Assembly: GCA_963837515.1 (NCBI GenBank) | Contig: CAWINT010000011.1 | Location: 1-64,000 of the forward strand | Origin: RYN-230 sp963837515 | GTDB taxonomy: Bacteria; Actinomycetota; Actinomycetes; Streptosporangiales; Streptosporangiaceae | Direction of reading: 5' to 3' | Length of the DNA: 64,000 nucleotides | In this document: positions 56,509 through 64,000 of the stretch, in pieces | Layout of the letters: every line of letters starts with the position of its first letter | How positions within the stretch are numbered: position 1 is the first letter of the stretch | Translations under genes and position numbers: made by a program | The notes under the pieces: model-generated | Seen by the model: the letters and a program-made list of their open reading frames with translations, nothing else | Database searches by the model: none | What the model was told of the DNA's origin: nothing

Positions 56509-59500
56509 GTGAGCCGTTTCGCGATCAACCGTCCACCACGCTGGCTGACTTTAGTGGCCACATCGGGGCTGCTGGCGGCGCTCGCGTCGGGTGTTCCCGC
56601 CGGGGCGGCCCCGGCGGCTCCGGCCGCCGCCCAGGCGGATGCCTGGGGCAGCGGCACCCTCACCGACGCGGACCTGCACGCGCTCGTCGGGCAGATGACG
56701 CTAAGTGAGGAAGTCGGCATGGTGCACGGCGAGGGTGACCCGCCGAACAGCGCCGCGGCCAAGGCGAACTGCGCCACGTCGGCGGTCGGCTGCGTCGGGG
56801 AGGCGGGCTGGATACCCGGCGTCGCCCGGCTCGGCATCCCGCCGCTGCGGATGACGGACGGCCCGGCCGGCATCCGCTTGGCGCACGTGGAGACTGCGAT
56901 GCCCGCCCCGGTGGGGCTGGCCGCGACCTTCGACCCCAGCGCGGCTCGCGAGTACGGCCAGGCCGTCGGCCTGGCCGGCCGGGCCACGGACCAGGACGTT
57001 TGGCTCGGCCCGATGGTCAACCAGGTCAACTACCCGACCGGGGGCCGTAATTTCGAGACCCTCGGAGAGGACCCGTATCTCGCCAGCCAGCTGGTCGCGG
57101 AGGAGGTCCGCGGGGTGCAGAGCACCGGCATGGTCGCCGAGCTGAAGCACTTCATCGAGAACGACTTCGAGAACGGCCGCACCTCGACCAGCGTGAGCAT
57201 TGACGACCAGACCCTGCACGAGACCGAGCTGCAGGCCTTCGCGGCCGGGATCGCCGCGGGTGCCGGGTCGGTCATGTGCTCCTACAACCGGATCAACAAC
57301 ATCTACGGCTGCGGCAACGAGACCACCCTGCAGAAGATCCTGCGCCAGCAGCTCGCCTTCACCGGCTTCGTGCAGTCGGACTGGGGCGCGGTGCACAAGA
57401 CCACCGACCTGTACTACGGCACCGACATCGAGCAGCCGGGCAACGCCGCGGGCACCAGCTCCTTCGGAAACGCCCTGGCCAGCGCGGTCACCAACGGGAC
57501 GCCGGCCGTGCCGGCCACCGCCGATTTCCCCGCCTACCCGGCCATCAGCGCCAGCCAGTGGAAGGACGCGCTGGACACCGCCGTGTTCTACATCCTCAGC
57601 ACGATGAACAAGGCCGGGCTGCTGGAAGGCACCCAGTACGGTTCGCACTTCACCGGCACCCCTGCCCCGTACGTGCCGCCACGGCCCGACCTGGCCAGCC
57701 TCCAGTCGGCCGAGTTCGCCACCGCTCAGTCCATCGCCGAGGAGAGCGCCACCCTGCTCAAGAACGACCGCGGCGCGCTCCCGCTGTTCCCGGGTGACTA
57801 CCGGGGCGGCGGCACGGGCGGGCTGCTGGTCATGGGGCCGACGGCGATCGCCCCGTACATCGGCGGTGGCGGCAGCGCCCACGTGACCCCGTACGATCCG
57901 GCCGAGGGTCCCTATGACGCCCTCGCGGCCGGCCTCCGCTCGCACGCCCACCTCTCCTACGTTCCGGGTTATGACCTCGACGGCCAGATGGTCCCCTCGT
58001 CGGCGCTGTCCGCGCCCGACCCGGCGGCGGGCTACCCGAACTGGACCCTGACCCCTGCCGACACCGCGTTCGCCGGCCAGGCCGGCCTGCTCCGGCAGCA
58101 GATCACCACCAGCCCGGTGCCCAGCGGCCAGCAGCCGGTGCTGTACACCGGCCCGGATGCCGCACCGGATCGGGTCGACCCCACCGTCGACTACACCGGG
58201 GTGAACACGTTGCCCGCGAGCACAGGGTGGCGGTGGAGCGGGCTGCTGACCGCGCCGGCCAACCCCGGCGGCACCGGCTGGCAGCTCAAGATCTTCGTCA
58301 AGAACCAGGCCAACTCCCAGCTGTTCATCAATGGCCTCACCGCCGGCGGCAGCGGCAACGCCCGGAACATCAACATCGGCGCGTACCCGGCGGCCCCGTC
58401 GTCGTCCTACGCGTCGCTGTCCGAGTCCGCGCGGTCGCACGACCCGGCCAACGAGACGCTCCAGCAGGCCACCTACTCCGTCACCCTCACCCCGGGCCAG
58501 CAGATCCACCTGGACCTGCGCCTGGTCACCGGCACCGCCGGGCCGGCCCAGATCCAGTTCCGCTGGGTCCCGCCGGACAACCAGGCCCAGTCGATCGCCC
58601 GTGCCGTCGCGGCCGCGAAGACCGTCCGCAAGGTCGTCATCTTCGCTTACGACGACGGCACCGAGGGTAGCGACCGGGGCGGCTCGAACCAGGGCGCGGG
58701 CCTGCTGCTGCCCGGCTACCAGAACGACCTGATCCAGGCGGTCGCCGCCGCCAACCCGAACACGGTGGTGGTGCTCAACACCGGTGACCCGGTGCTGATG
58801 CCATGGGCCGCCGCGGTGAAGTCGATCCTGGAGATGTGGTACCCGGGCGAGAAGGGCGGCCCGGCCACGGCGAACGTGCTGCTCGGGAAGGCCGACCCCG
58901 GCGGCAAGCTGCCGGTTACCTTCCCGCCCGACGCGACCCACTTCCCCAGCTACGACCCGAACTGCACGGACACCTCGGTGACCGGCAACTGCCCGCTGTA
59001 CCCCGGAGTGGCCGGGCCGAGCCCGTTCCTGGCCGGAGCCACGACCAGTTACCGGACCATCACCGGAATGGCGGTCAACGGCATCTTCGAGGGATACCGC
59101 TGGTACGACGAACACAATGTGGCGCCGTTGTTCCCGTTCGGTTACGGCCTGTCGTATACCCGGTTCGCCTATTCCCGGCTCCACGTGCGCCAATCCGGCG
59201 GCGGGATCAGCGTCAGCTTCCAGGTCACCAACGTCGGGCCGCGGGCCGGGTCGGATGTCCCGCAGGTGTACCTCGGGCCGTCGCCGAACCTGCCGTCCGG
59301 CATCCAGCAGGCGGTGCGCAGGCTGGTCCAGTTCCAGCGGGTGGACCTGAACCCCGGCCGGTCGGCAGTGCTGACCCTGCACCTGACCGGGCATGACCTG
59401 TCCTCGTGGTCGTCCGCGCAGCAGTCGTGGGCCGTGGGCACGGGCCAGCGTGATGTCTGGGTCGGGCCCTCATCCCGGGACCTGCCCCTGCACGGAACGG

Positions 59501-59520
59501 TCGACGTGACCGCCGGCTGA
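56509..59520 (+). CDS. Secreted glycoside hydrolase family 3 beta-glucosidase with PA14 insert
   Basis: A 1003-residue exported enzyme. Signal peptide: basic start, helix LTLVATSGLLAALASGVPAG, cleavage near AGA/APA (about residue 33). GH3 N-domain: LRMTDGPAGIRLAHVETAMP, NFETLGEDPYLASQLVAEEV, AELKHFIENDFENGRTSTS and nucleophile D291 in GFVQSDWGAVHKTTD. GH3 C-domain from about 410 (ESATLLKNDRGALPLFPGD) is interrupted by a PA14 domain (about 545-690) and resumes (KSILEMWYPGEKGGPATANV). The fibronectin-III-like domain closes it (SDVPQVYLGPSPNLPSGIQQ). It cleaves beta-glucosides outside the cell. GTG 56509 has AGGAGG. Lone gene. Confidence 0.94.
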   Translation: MSRFAINRPPRWLTLVATSGLLAALASGVPAGAAPAAPAAAQADAWGSGTLTDADLHALVGQMTLSEEVGMVHGEGDPPNSAAAKANCATSAVGCVGEAGWIPGVARLGIPPLRMTDGPAGIRLAHVETAMPAPVGLAATFDPSAAREYGQAVGLAGRATDQDVWLGPMVNQVNYPTGGRNFETLGEDPYLASQLVAEEVRGVQSTGMVAELKHFIENDFENGRTSTSVSIDDQTLHETELQAFAAGIAAGAGSVMCSYNRINNIYGCGNETTLQKILRQQLAFTGFVQSDWGAVHKTTDLYYGTDIEQPGNAAGTSSFGNALASAVTNGTPAVPATADFPAYPAISASQWKDALDTAVFYILSTMNKAGLLEGTQYGSHFTGTPAPYVPPRPDLASLQSAEFATAQSIAEESATLLKNDRGALPLFPGDYRGGGTGGLLVMGPTAIAPYIGGGGSAHVTPYDPAEGPYDALAAGLRSHAHLSYVPGYDLDGQMVPSSALSAPDPAAGYPNWTLTPADTAFAGQAGLLRQQITTSPVPSGQQPVLYTGPDAAPDRVDPTVDYTGVNTLPASTGWRWSGLLTAPANPGGTGWQLKIFVKNQANSQLFINGLTAGGSGNARNINIGAYPAAPSSSYASLSESARSHDPANETLQQATYSVTLTPGQQIHLDLRLVTGTAGPAQIQFRWVPPDNQAQSIARAVAAAKTVRKVVIFAYDDGTEGSDRGGSNQGAGLLLPGYQNDLIQAVAAANPNTVVVLNTGDPVLMPWAAAVKSILEMWYPGEKGGPATANVLLGKADPGGKLPVTFPPDATHFPSYDPNCTDTSVTGNCPLYPGVAGPSPFLAGATTSYRTITGMAVNGIFEGYRWYDEHNVAPLFPFGYGLSYTRFAYSRLHVRQSGGGISVSFQVTNVGPRAGSDVPQVYLGPSPNLPSGIQQAVRRLVQFQRVDLNPGRSAVLTLHLTGHDLSSWSSAQQSWAVGTGQRDVWVGPSSRDLPLHGTVDVTAG

Positions 59521-59526
59521 GCTGCG

Positions 59527-59572
59527 GGCCTTTCCCGGCACCGGTGCCGCCGCGCCGGTGCCGGGAAAGGCC
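59527..59572. terminator. Terminator hairpin after the GH3 gene
   Basis: Perfect 18-bp arms (59527-59544 and 59555-59572) around a 10-nt GC-rich loop, 7 bp after the GH3 stop codon. No T-run. Position strongly suggests termination. Confidence 0.85.
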
Positions 59573-59912
59573 GGTGCGGTCGCGATCGGCGCCGGAGGGC
59601 CGGTAAGTGCTGATGGCCGCCGCCGGGAATAGTCACCAGTTCGCTGCGCGGGATGAGGCTGGCTGTCTCTTCGCCGGCGCTGATGGGCATCGGGCTCGCT
59701 TGCCCAGCCACCACGATCACCGGCACCGGCAGCGGCAGCGGCAGCGGCAGCGGCCCGAGAGTTCCCGCCCGAGCGCCCCCGCCCCGCCATCGCCAGCCGA
59801 GCCCGCCGCGTGGACTAACAGCACTCCCGGCCCGGCCTCGCCATGGCACCGGGCACAGGACAGGCCGCTGTATGTCCGTTCCATCAGGTCAGGTCACACC
59901 CGATTCTCGGGC
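59573..59912. other. Intergenic region with simple repeat
   Basis: About 340 bp. A (GGCAGC)n simple repeat lies at about 59730-59756. No open frame with coding character. It should include the promoter of the PGPGW membrane protein. Confidence 0.45.
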
Positions 59913-60416
59913 ATGCTGGCAGGTGTGAAGGACCTGGCCAGGTTGTTCCGCCGGATCGCCATCACCGCGGTGGGCACGGTGATCCTCGCGGTCGGCGTGA
60001 TACTGCTGGTGGCTCCCGGGCCTGGCCTGGTGGTAATAGCGCTCGCGCTGGCGGTGTTCGCCGTCGAATACGAATGGGCCAGGCGGCGGCTGGCTTCCGT
60101 GCGGGAACGCGCCTTGTCGGCGGCTCATCAGGCGGCCGCCAGCCGCGCCGCGACGGCCTGCACCGTCCTTTTCGGCGTGGGCGCCATCGGCGTGGGCGCG
60201 GTGCTCATCTTCACCGATCTGCTCCCACTGTCCGGCACAGGAACCGGGCTGGGTGCTGTCATATCGGGCCTGACCGTGCTGGCCACCATGGCCTACAGCC
60301 TCCGGGAGTTGCGCCGCACCCACAAGGTCGGCGAGAGCACACCTGCCCAGCAGGCGAAACAGGTCCAAGAGCCCGGTGGCGCGACGGGGAACCACGGCGC
60401 AGCGGGCAGCAGCTGA
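59913..60416 (+). CDS. PGPGW-domain membrane protein (TIGR02611-like)
   Basis: About 167 residues. Two pairs of membrane helices: IAITAVGTVILAVGVILLVA PGPGLVVIALALAVFAVEYE-type first pair with the APGPG turn, and AATACTVLFGVGAIGVGAVL plus GLGAVISGLTVLATMAYSL. The family occurs widely in actinomycetes without known role. The ATG at 59913 has a poor ribosome site; GTG 59925 (VKDLARLFRR) is equally plausible. A hydrophilic 35-residue C-terminus faces the cytoplasm if the helix count is right. Confidence 0.78.
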   Translation: MLAGVKDLARLFRRIAITAVGTVILAVGVILLVAPGPGLVVIALALAVFAVEYEWARRRLASVRERALSAAHQAAASRAATACTVLFGVGAIGVGAVLIFTDLLPLSGTGTGLGAVISGLTVLATMAYSLRELRRTHKVGESTPAQQAKQVQEPGGATGNHGAAGSS

Positions 60417-60642
60417 ACCTGTCACGACCGGCTGCGGGCCGGTTGACGCGTGCGGCCTGCCGCGCTACCGAATGCGCCAGGACGCTTGGCTATGGCGTGG
60501 CTGTGCCGGAGGCAGGTGATCGCCCGGCGCACGTCGCGGTAGGCCAGGCAGGGGCAGACGCCGGGCGCTTCCGCGCGGGCCCGGTCGCGATGGCGGAAGG
60601 TCGTAGGCTCGCTGGCGCCTGGGACGGGCCGGTGTGCCGGGC
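60417..60642. other. Short gene-free interval
   Basis: 226 bp between the membrane protein and the broken reductase. Frames here have shadow-like composition. No structure seen. Confidence 0.4.
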
Positions 60643-61203
60643 TCACTTGACCATGAAGCGCAGGTGCGTCACCCCGCGGCCCTGGACAACGTCAGGGTCG
60701 GTCAGGGCGATCGGGGCACCGTCATGCTTGGCGAAGAACGGAATGCCGTCTCCGAGCAGGACCGGTACGAGGCTGACGGCGATCTCGTCCAGGAGCCCGA
60801 GCTGGAGGGCCTGCCGGGTGATGTCCGGGCTGGCGATCACGACCGACTTGCCGCCCGCTGCCGCCTGCGCGGCTGAGACGGCCTGCTCGACGCCGTCCAG
60901 GAATGTGAACGGGACGTTGTCTCGCGGCCACCCGTCCGGGTGGAGTGGGTCACGACGAATACCGGGACTCCGAGCGGGTGGCTGCCGCCCCAGCCGCCGG
61001 CGATGTCGAAGTTGCGGCGGCCGGTGATGAGCGCCCTGGTGTGTGCGAGCGCGTCACGCAGGACCTGGGCGCTCGCCGGTGAGGTGCGGAACGTGAATCC
61101 TCCCGTCCCGGCCGGGGTTTCCACCTCGCCATTGACGTACCAGCCATGGAGGCGCCCCGACCTGGTCGTCGGGGCTGGCGACGTACCCGTCCAGCGACAT
61201 GCT
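60643..61203 (-). pseudogene. Dihydrofolate-reductase-family (RibD C-terminal) protein with two frameshifts
   Basis: Three frames in sequence make one protein. Frame one: EMSMSLDGYVASPDDQVG. Frame two: LHGWYVNGEVETPAGTGGF, LRDALAHTRALITGRRNFDI, GGWGGSHPLGVPVFVVTHS. Frame three: PDGWPRDNVPFTFLDGVEQA, then VVIASPDITRQALQLGLLDE, VSLVPVLLGDGIPFF and the stop at 60643. The first shift sits at a GGGG run (about 61156-61160), where removing one G restores the frame. The second is near 60935. The parts are otherwise well conserved, so inactivation is recent or the breaks are sequencing errors. The start (61203 or an upstream codon to 61263) is uncertain. Confidence 0.8.
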
Positions 61204-61266
61204 CATCTCCGCCAGGACCGTGCCCACTTGTTCAGGGATCCAGTTCGGTGGTGAGCTCGGCACTGA

Positions 61267-61656
61267 TCAGGGGCGGCGGCCCGCAAGGACGCAGAACTCG
61301 TTCCCCTCTGGATCGGCAAGACAGACCCAGCTCTCATCGCCGGTTTGGCCGACGTCGGCGTGCCGAGCACCCAGATCGAGCAGGCGACGGACCTCTTCGT
61401 CTTGCTCCCTGTCGCTTGGGTTGACGTCGAGGTGGAGCCTGTTCTTGACGGTCTTGCCCTCGGGCACCTGCGCGAATGTCAACGTCGGTGGCACCGGGCC
61501 AAGGTGGTTCTTGCCTTCAGGCACCATGGGGGAGCCAATTGTGACAATTCCGTCGTCTTCATCTTGCACCTCGTAGCCAAGGACCGAGCACCAGAACCGG
61601 GCGAGACCGCTGGGATCGGCACAGTCGATCGCAAGCTCGGTGAATTTACTGGTCAT
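61267..61656 (-). CDS. VOC-family (glyoxalase-like) protein
   Basis: A 129-residue protein of the glyoxalase/bleomycin-resistance fold: FTELAIDCADPSGLARFWCS, VLGYEVQDEDDG, NRLHLDVNPSDREQDEEVRR and WVCLADPEGNEFCVLAG. The paired beta-alpha-beta units and final DPEGNEFCV are typical. Metal ligands His/Glu are partly visible (LHLDV, GNEFC). Substrate unknown. It lies just upstream of the broken reductase on the same strand; the pair may once have been one operon. Confidence 0.9.
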   Translation of the reverse strand: MTSKFTELAIDCADPSGLARFWCSVLGYEVQDEDDGIVTIGSPMVPEGKNHLGPVPPTLTFAQVPEGKTVKNRLHLDVNPSDREQDEEVRRLLDLGARHADVGQTGDESWVCLADPEGNEFCVLAGRRP

Positions 61657-61736
61657 GTCACGACCTCCCAGTCAAGTAGCGGGTCTACGTGCAGGCGGCC
61701 GGTCATTGTGGAGGGCGCTGACGCCATGGACCGGTC

Positions 61737-61787
61737 TGGTCGGGGTGGCCGGATTTAAACCGGCGGCCTCTTCGTCCCGAACAGGGC
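61737..61787 (-). pseudogene. 3' fragment of a tRNA-Pro (CGG) gene
   Basis: On the minus strand the segment gives the right half of a tRNA-Pro: anticodon arm with loop TTCGGGA (61770-61784), T-arm GCCGGTTTAAATCCGGC (61748-61764), acceptor strand CACCCCG and A-CCA. The 5' half is decayed beyond pairing: the expected CGGGGTG acceptor partner is missing. Right halves of tRNA genes are the usual footprint of integrase att sites, so this may be an old att site or a transposition breakpoint. Confidence 0.7.
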
Positions 61788-61833
61788 ACGCTGCGGTACA
61801 CATGGTCTGTTCACAGGTGTCTGCGCAGGTCAG

Positions 61834-61860
61834 CGACACGCTTTCCAGGCATGCGCCCGG
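61834..61860 (-). pseudogene. Anticodon-arm fragment like tRNA-Ser (GGA)
   Basis: The plus-strand segment CGACACGCTTTCCAGGCATG and the following CGCCC match the complement of the intact tRNA-Ser(GGA) at 36161-36248 over the anticodon arm with about three differences; the mismatches break the stem. No acceptor or T-arm is present. It lies 50 bp from the tRNA-Pro fragment. Confidence 0.5.
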
Positions 61861-62093
61861 CGTCCGGGACCGGCAGGGCCGTCCGTGGCCTGGGATGACC
61901 GCAACTGGCGGAGATCCGCGTGCCGCCGACAGAACCCCGCTGGCCTGTGACCTGCGCGATGAGCTCATAGTCGTCGTAGTGGAGCACCATGACGGGTTCG
62001 CGCCGCGCTACAGCGGCAATCAGCTGAGCCCGGGCACAGGTACGGCCCGCACCCCCAGGGCTCCGGCGTGTTCCGTGATTGTCCGTTGGTGTC

Positions 62094-63338
62094 CTAATCG
62101 AGGCCGTGGAGGCGGAGGGCTTCGGCGGGGGTTGTATGGTCGCGGCGGCCTTCAGGAACGTGCAGGTAGCCGGCGTCTTTGATCGCGGCGATGATGGCGG
62201 CGCGGATGGTCGCCAGGTTCGCCGGGCCGCTGCCGGTGCGGCTGGCTGAGCTGTCCTCGCCGAGGCTCACGTCTCTGATGTGGTGATGTGCCTCAATCGT
62301 CCAGTGCTCGCGGGCGAGCCGGGCGAGGTCGCGGGCGGTGGCCAGGGCGCTGGTCAGGCTGGTGATGGCGTAGACGGTCTCGCGGGAGATCTTCCCGGTG
62401 GCGGTGTCCTGCCGCCACCGGGTGATCTTGATGGCCTGGCGGGCGAACGGGAAGCCCAGGCCCCTGACATGCGCGGTCTTGAGGGTGCGGGTCTCCGCGC
62501 GGCCGTGCCCGGTCTCATGGGCCAGGTCGCCGGCCGGGACCTGCCGCCAGGGCAGCGCCTTAACGCGGGCATGCAACAGCGGCTGGTTAGCCTTGACCAC
62601 CGCGATGTACTGCGCTTTCTTCTCCCCGGCCAGCCACTCCAGGTTCGCCCGCACCGTATGCAGAGCATCGAAGGTCACCACGGCGCCAGCCAGGTCCAGA
62701 GGGGCCAGGAGCTCAGCGAAATGGCTGGTCTCGTTGTGCTTGACGTCCACCTCCAGGTGGTCCAGGAGCCGCCCGCCGTGCTCGGCGACGCCGAGCAGGT
62801 GCACCCGGGTCCCGTCGCCGCGGCGGGCCCCGCGGGAGGTCTTGCCATCCACCGCCACGGCCCGTAACCCGCCGCGGGCTGCTGCTTTCACCTCCTGGGC
62901 GGTGCGCCGGGCCCGGTAATCCCGCACCCCAGCCGAAGGCGGCCCGCCAGATTTCCGGCGCCGGCGGCGGCGCGGGCCGAGCAGGGCCCGGGTCAGGGCC
63001 CGCGGGTCCAGCTTGTCCAGCACCACCCGGATCGTCTTCTCATCCGGTGCCCGGTACCGGCCGGCCACCGGATCCCACGGGGCACGCAGCCGGGCCAGAT
63101 CCGTCTGGCTGGCCCGCTTCGTCCACTGCCCGACCGCGGTCAGCCGGTCATTCCCGGCGGCGGTGAACGCGCACACCGCGACCGCGATCAGGCAGGCCAG
63201 CGGGTAAATCCGCCCCTGCGGGGACCGCGGGTCCGGCAGCGCCTCCAGCCGCTGCCACGCACCAGCCGCCAGACCCTGCCCGCCGGGACCGGACTCGACC
63301 ACGCGCGCCCCGGCGCGCGACAATGCCACAGCGGGCAC
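62094..63338 (-). mobile_element. ISAs1-type transposase
   Basis: A 414-residue transposase. N-terminal region RLEALPDPRSPQGRIYPLAC and AVCAFTAAGNDRLTAVGQWT is the ISAs1 DDE_Tnp_1-associated part. DDE elements: AVAVDGKTSRGARRGDG (first Asp), AVVTFDALHTVRANLEWLAG (second Asp) and REHWTIEAHHHIRDVSLGED (Glu region). The reading frame is complete and looks functional. Upstream, GCGGGCACGC (63328-63337) and GCGTGCCCGC (63385-63394) form an inverted repeat at its 5' side, but I could not identify a matching pair of terminal repeats, so the IS ends are not defined. Confidence 0.9.
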
Positions 63339-63730
63339 GCTGCACCTCGTTCACGTAGACCTCAGAGACCTACATGATCACCGTGGCGTGCCCGCACCCA
63401 CAAACCGCGCTACCGCCTCATCCGCCCGTACCGGGTCAAACCCTCATAAGTCGGGAACACGCGGAGCCGCCCGCACCCCACGCCGACTATCGTCTCACCG
63501 TCCCCGGGCGCCCAGGTTTCCTTCAGGTATTGCTCAGTTTGCGTTACGGGCATACGTTCGGTGCGCACGCTCGGGCCGCCGCGGCTGGCGCCTGTATAGC
63601 CGGCCGCGCTGGAAGAGGGGAGGAGCGCCGCCCCGCTAGTAAGGTGCGACGGCGGTCCTTGGCAAAGTCGCGTGTGCCGCCGCCGCGGGTTTACGCCTGT
63701 ATCAGGCTCTTATCGCGGGAGGACGATCAC
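63339..63730. other. Interval between transposase and the last gene
   Basis: About 390 bp with no convincing gene. It includes half of the inverted repeat 63328-63337/63385-63394 and an AT-rich short palindromic stretch near 63358-63375 (GTAGACCTC...). It may hold one IS end and the promoter of the secreted protein gene. Confidence 0.4.
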
Positions 63731-64000
63731 GTGAAATCTCGAATGGTTCTCGCCCTGACAGCCGGCCTTGGCATCACGCTCGCCGTGGCGCTCGGTCTCG
63801 CGCCATCCGGCTTAAGGACACAGCGCGCGGACGCCGCCATCACCGGCCTGTCCGTGCACGGGCTGAACCACATCCAGCAGGTGCACTTGTCCGGCTTCGC
63901 GTCGTTCGAGGCCGACATCGGCATGCCAGCTAAGGCACCCGCAGCCCGGGCAGGCGCCCGGATGAGCAACGCGGGGGTCGGCCTGTGCCCGCGTAACTTC
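63731..64000 (+). CDS. Secreted protein, 3' end beyond the window
   Basis: Partial frame of 90 codons starting GTG, with GGGAGGA 8 bp upstream. It begins MKSRMVLALTAGLGITLAVA, LGLAPSGLRTQRADAA, a clear Sec signal peptide with probable cleavage near ADA-AI (about residue 36), then ITGLSVHGLNHIQQVHLSG and FASFEADIGMPAKAPAARAG. One Cys occurs in VGLCPRNF at the edge. No family recognised from this part. Confidence 0.7.
   Translation, partial: MKSRMVLALTAGLGITLAVALGLAPSGLRTQRADAAITGLSVHGLNHIQQVHLSGFASFEADIGMPAKAPAARAGARMSNAGVGLCPRNF

Noticed and set aside
56701..59394. 897-residue minus-strand open frame across the GH3 gene
   Set aside because: Low-complexity shadow; the plus strand has signal peptide, catalytic Asp and complete GH3 domains.
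61640..62182. 180-residue plus-strand frame containing VGVAGFKPAASSSRT
   Set aside because: This phrase is what the complement of a tRNA T-arm/acceptor translates to; the DNA is the tRNA-Pro fragment.
61700..63730. A full integrative element (integrase, excisionase, replication gene) attached to the tRNA fragments
   Set aside because: No integrase or excisionase is encoded in the window; only an ISAs1 transposase is present.
1..64000. CRISPR array or cas genes
   Set aside because: No regularly spaced direct repeats with unique spacers; all repeats found are contiguous tandem arrays.

Overview
The window is very GC-rich DNA from an actinomycete. Supporting signs are GTG starts, Ser/Thr kinase and DUF4032/DUF2203/DUF5063 family genes, and the block tRNA-Ser / SRP RNA / dnaX / ybaB / recR / DUF5063 / lysC / asd, which is typical of Streptomyces-like and Streptosporangium-like chromosomes. 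I cannot name the genus from sequence alone. Most of the window looks like ordinary chromosome; the right end (about 60.6-63.7 kb) looks disturbed by mobile DNA.

Layout. 0-8.7 kb: an ArsR-type regulator divergent from an MFS exporter, a DinB/MDMPI-like protein, a P-loop kinase-like protein, a duplicated-motif small protein, an SSB, an MMPL transporter and an Rpf-like secreted protein. 8.8-13.3 kb: a thiamin locus, tenA-thiD-thiG-thiS-thiO on the minus strand behind a TPP riboswitch, with thiE divergent. 13.4-20.3 kb: a Cys-rich protein, a DUF4032 kinase-fold protein, a UDP-glucuronate-decarboxylase-like epimerase, an XRE-cupin regulator divergent from an EamA transporter, a PH-domain protein with a 51-residue membrane partner, the TadA-associated protein and tadA. 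A tRNA-Ser(CGA) follows.

20.5-28.7 kb: a coherent aerobic 2-aminobenzoate (anthranilate) or salicylate CoA-thioester pathway. It comprises a CoA ligase, a fused FAD monooxygenase/old-yellow-enzyme reductase, an acyl-CoA dehydrogenase, an enoyl-CoA hydratase, an SDR dehydrogenase, a RidA deaminase and a divergent PaaX regulator. 29-36 kb: cell-envelope genes (esterase, LysM/transglycosylase), a frameshifted Ser/Thr kinase and a truncated methyltransferase. 36.2-43.1 kb: the conserved replication/repair and lysine-pathway block. 43.2-48.5 kb: a truncated GNAT, a perfect 52-bp palindrome, DUF2203, and a two-gene redox module (ferric-reductase-like membrane haem protein with a long disordered tail, overlapping a NuoF-like/ferredoxin fusion). 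48.7-54.5 kb: fumC, a Zn alcohol dehydrogenase, a thioesterase and a second ArsR-type regulator/MFS divergent pair. 55.3-64 kb: an ASCH protein, a secreted GH3 beta-glucosidase with PA14 insert, a PGPGW membrane protein, a broken reductase, a VOC protein, two tRNA fragments, an ISAs1-type transposase and a secreted protein that runs off the end.

The most noteworthy signals are: two copies of one regulator-exporter module whose intergenic regions share an 18-bp operator-like palindrome (TTCG-N8-CGAA); the redox module, whose NuoF-like subunit has Ser in place of the first cluster Cys; decayed tRNA-Pro and tRNA-Ser pieces beside the transposase; and the 52-bp perfect palindrome.
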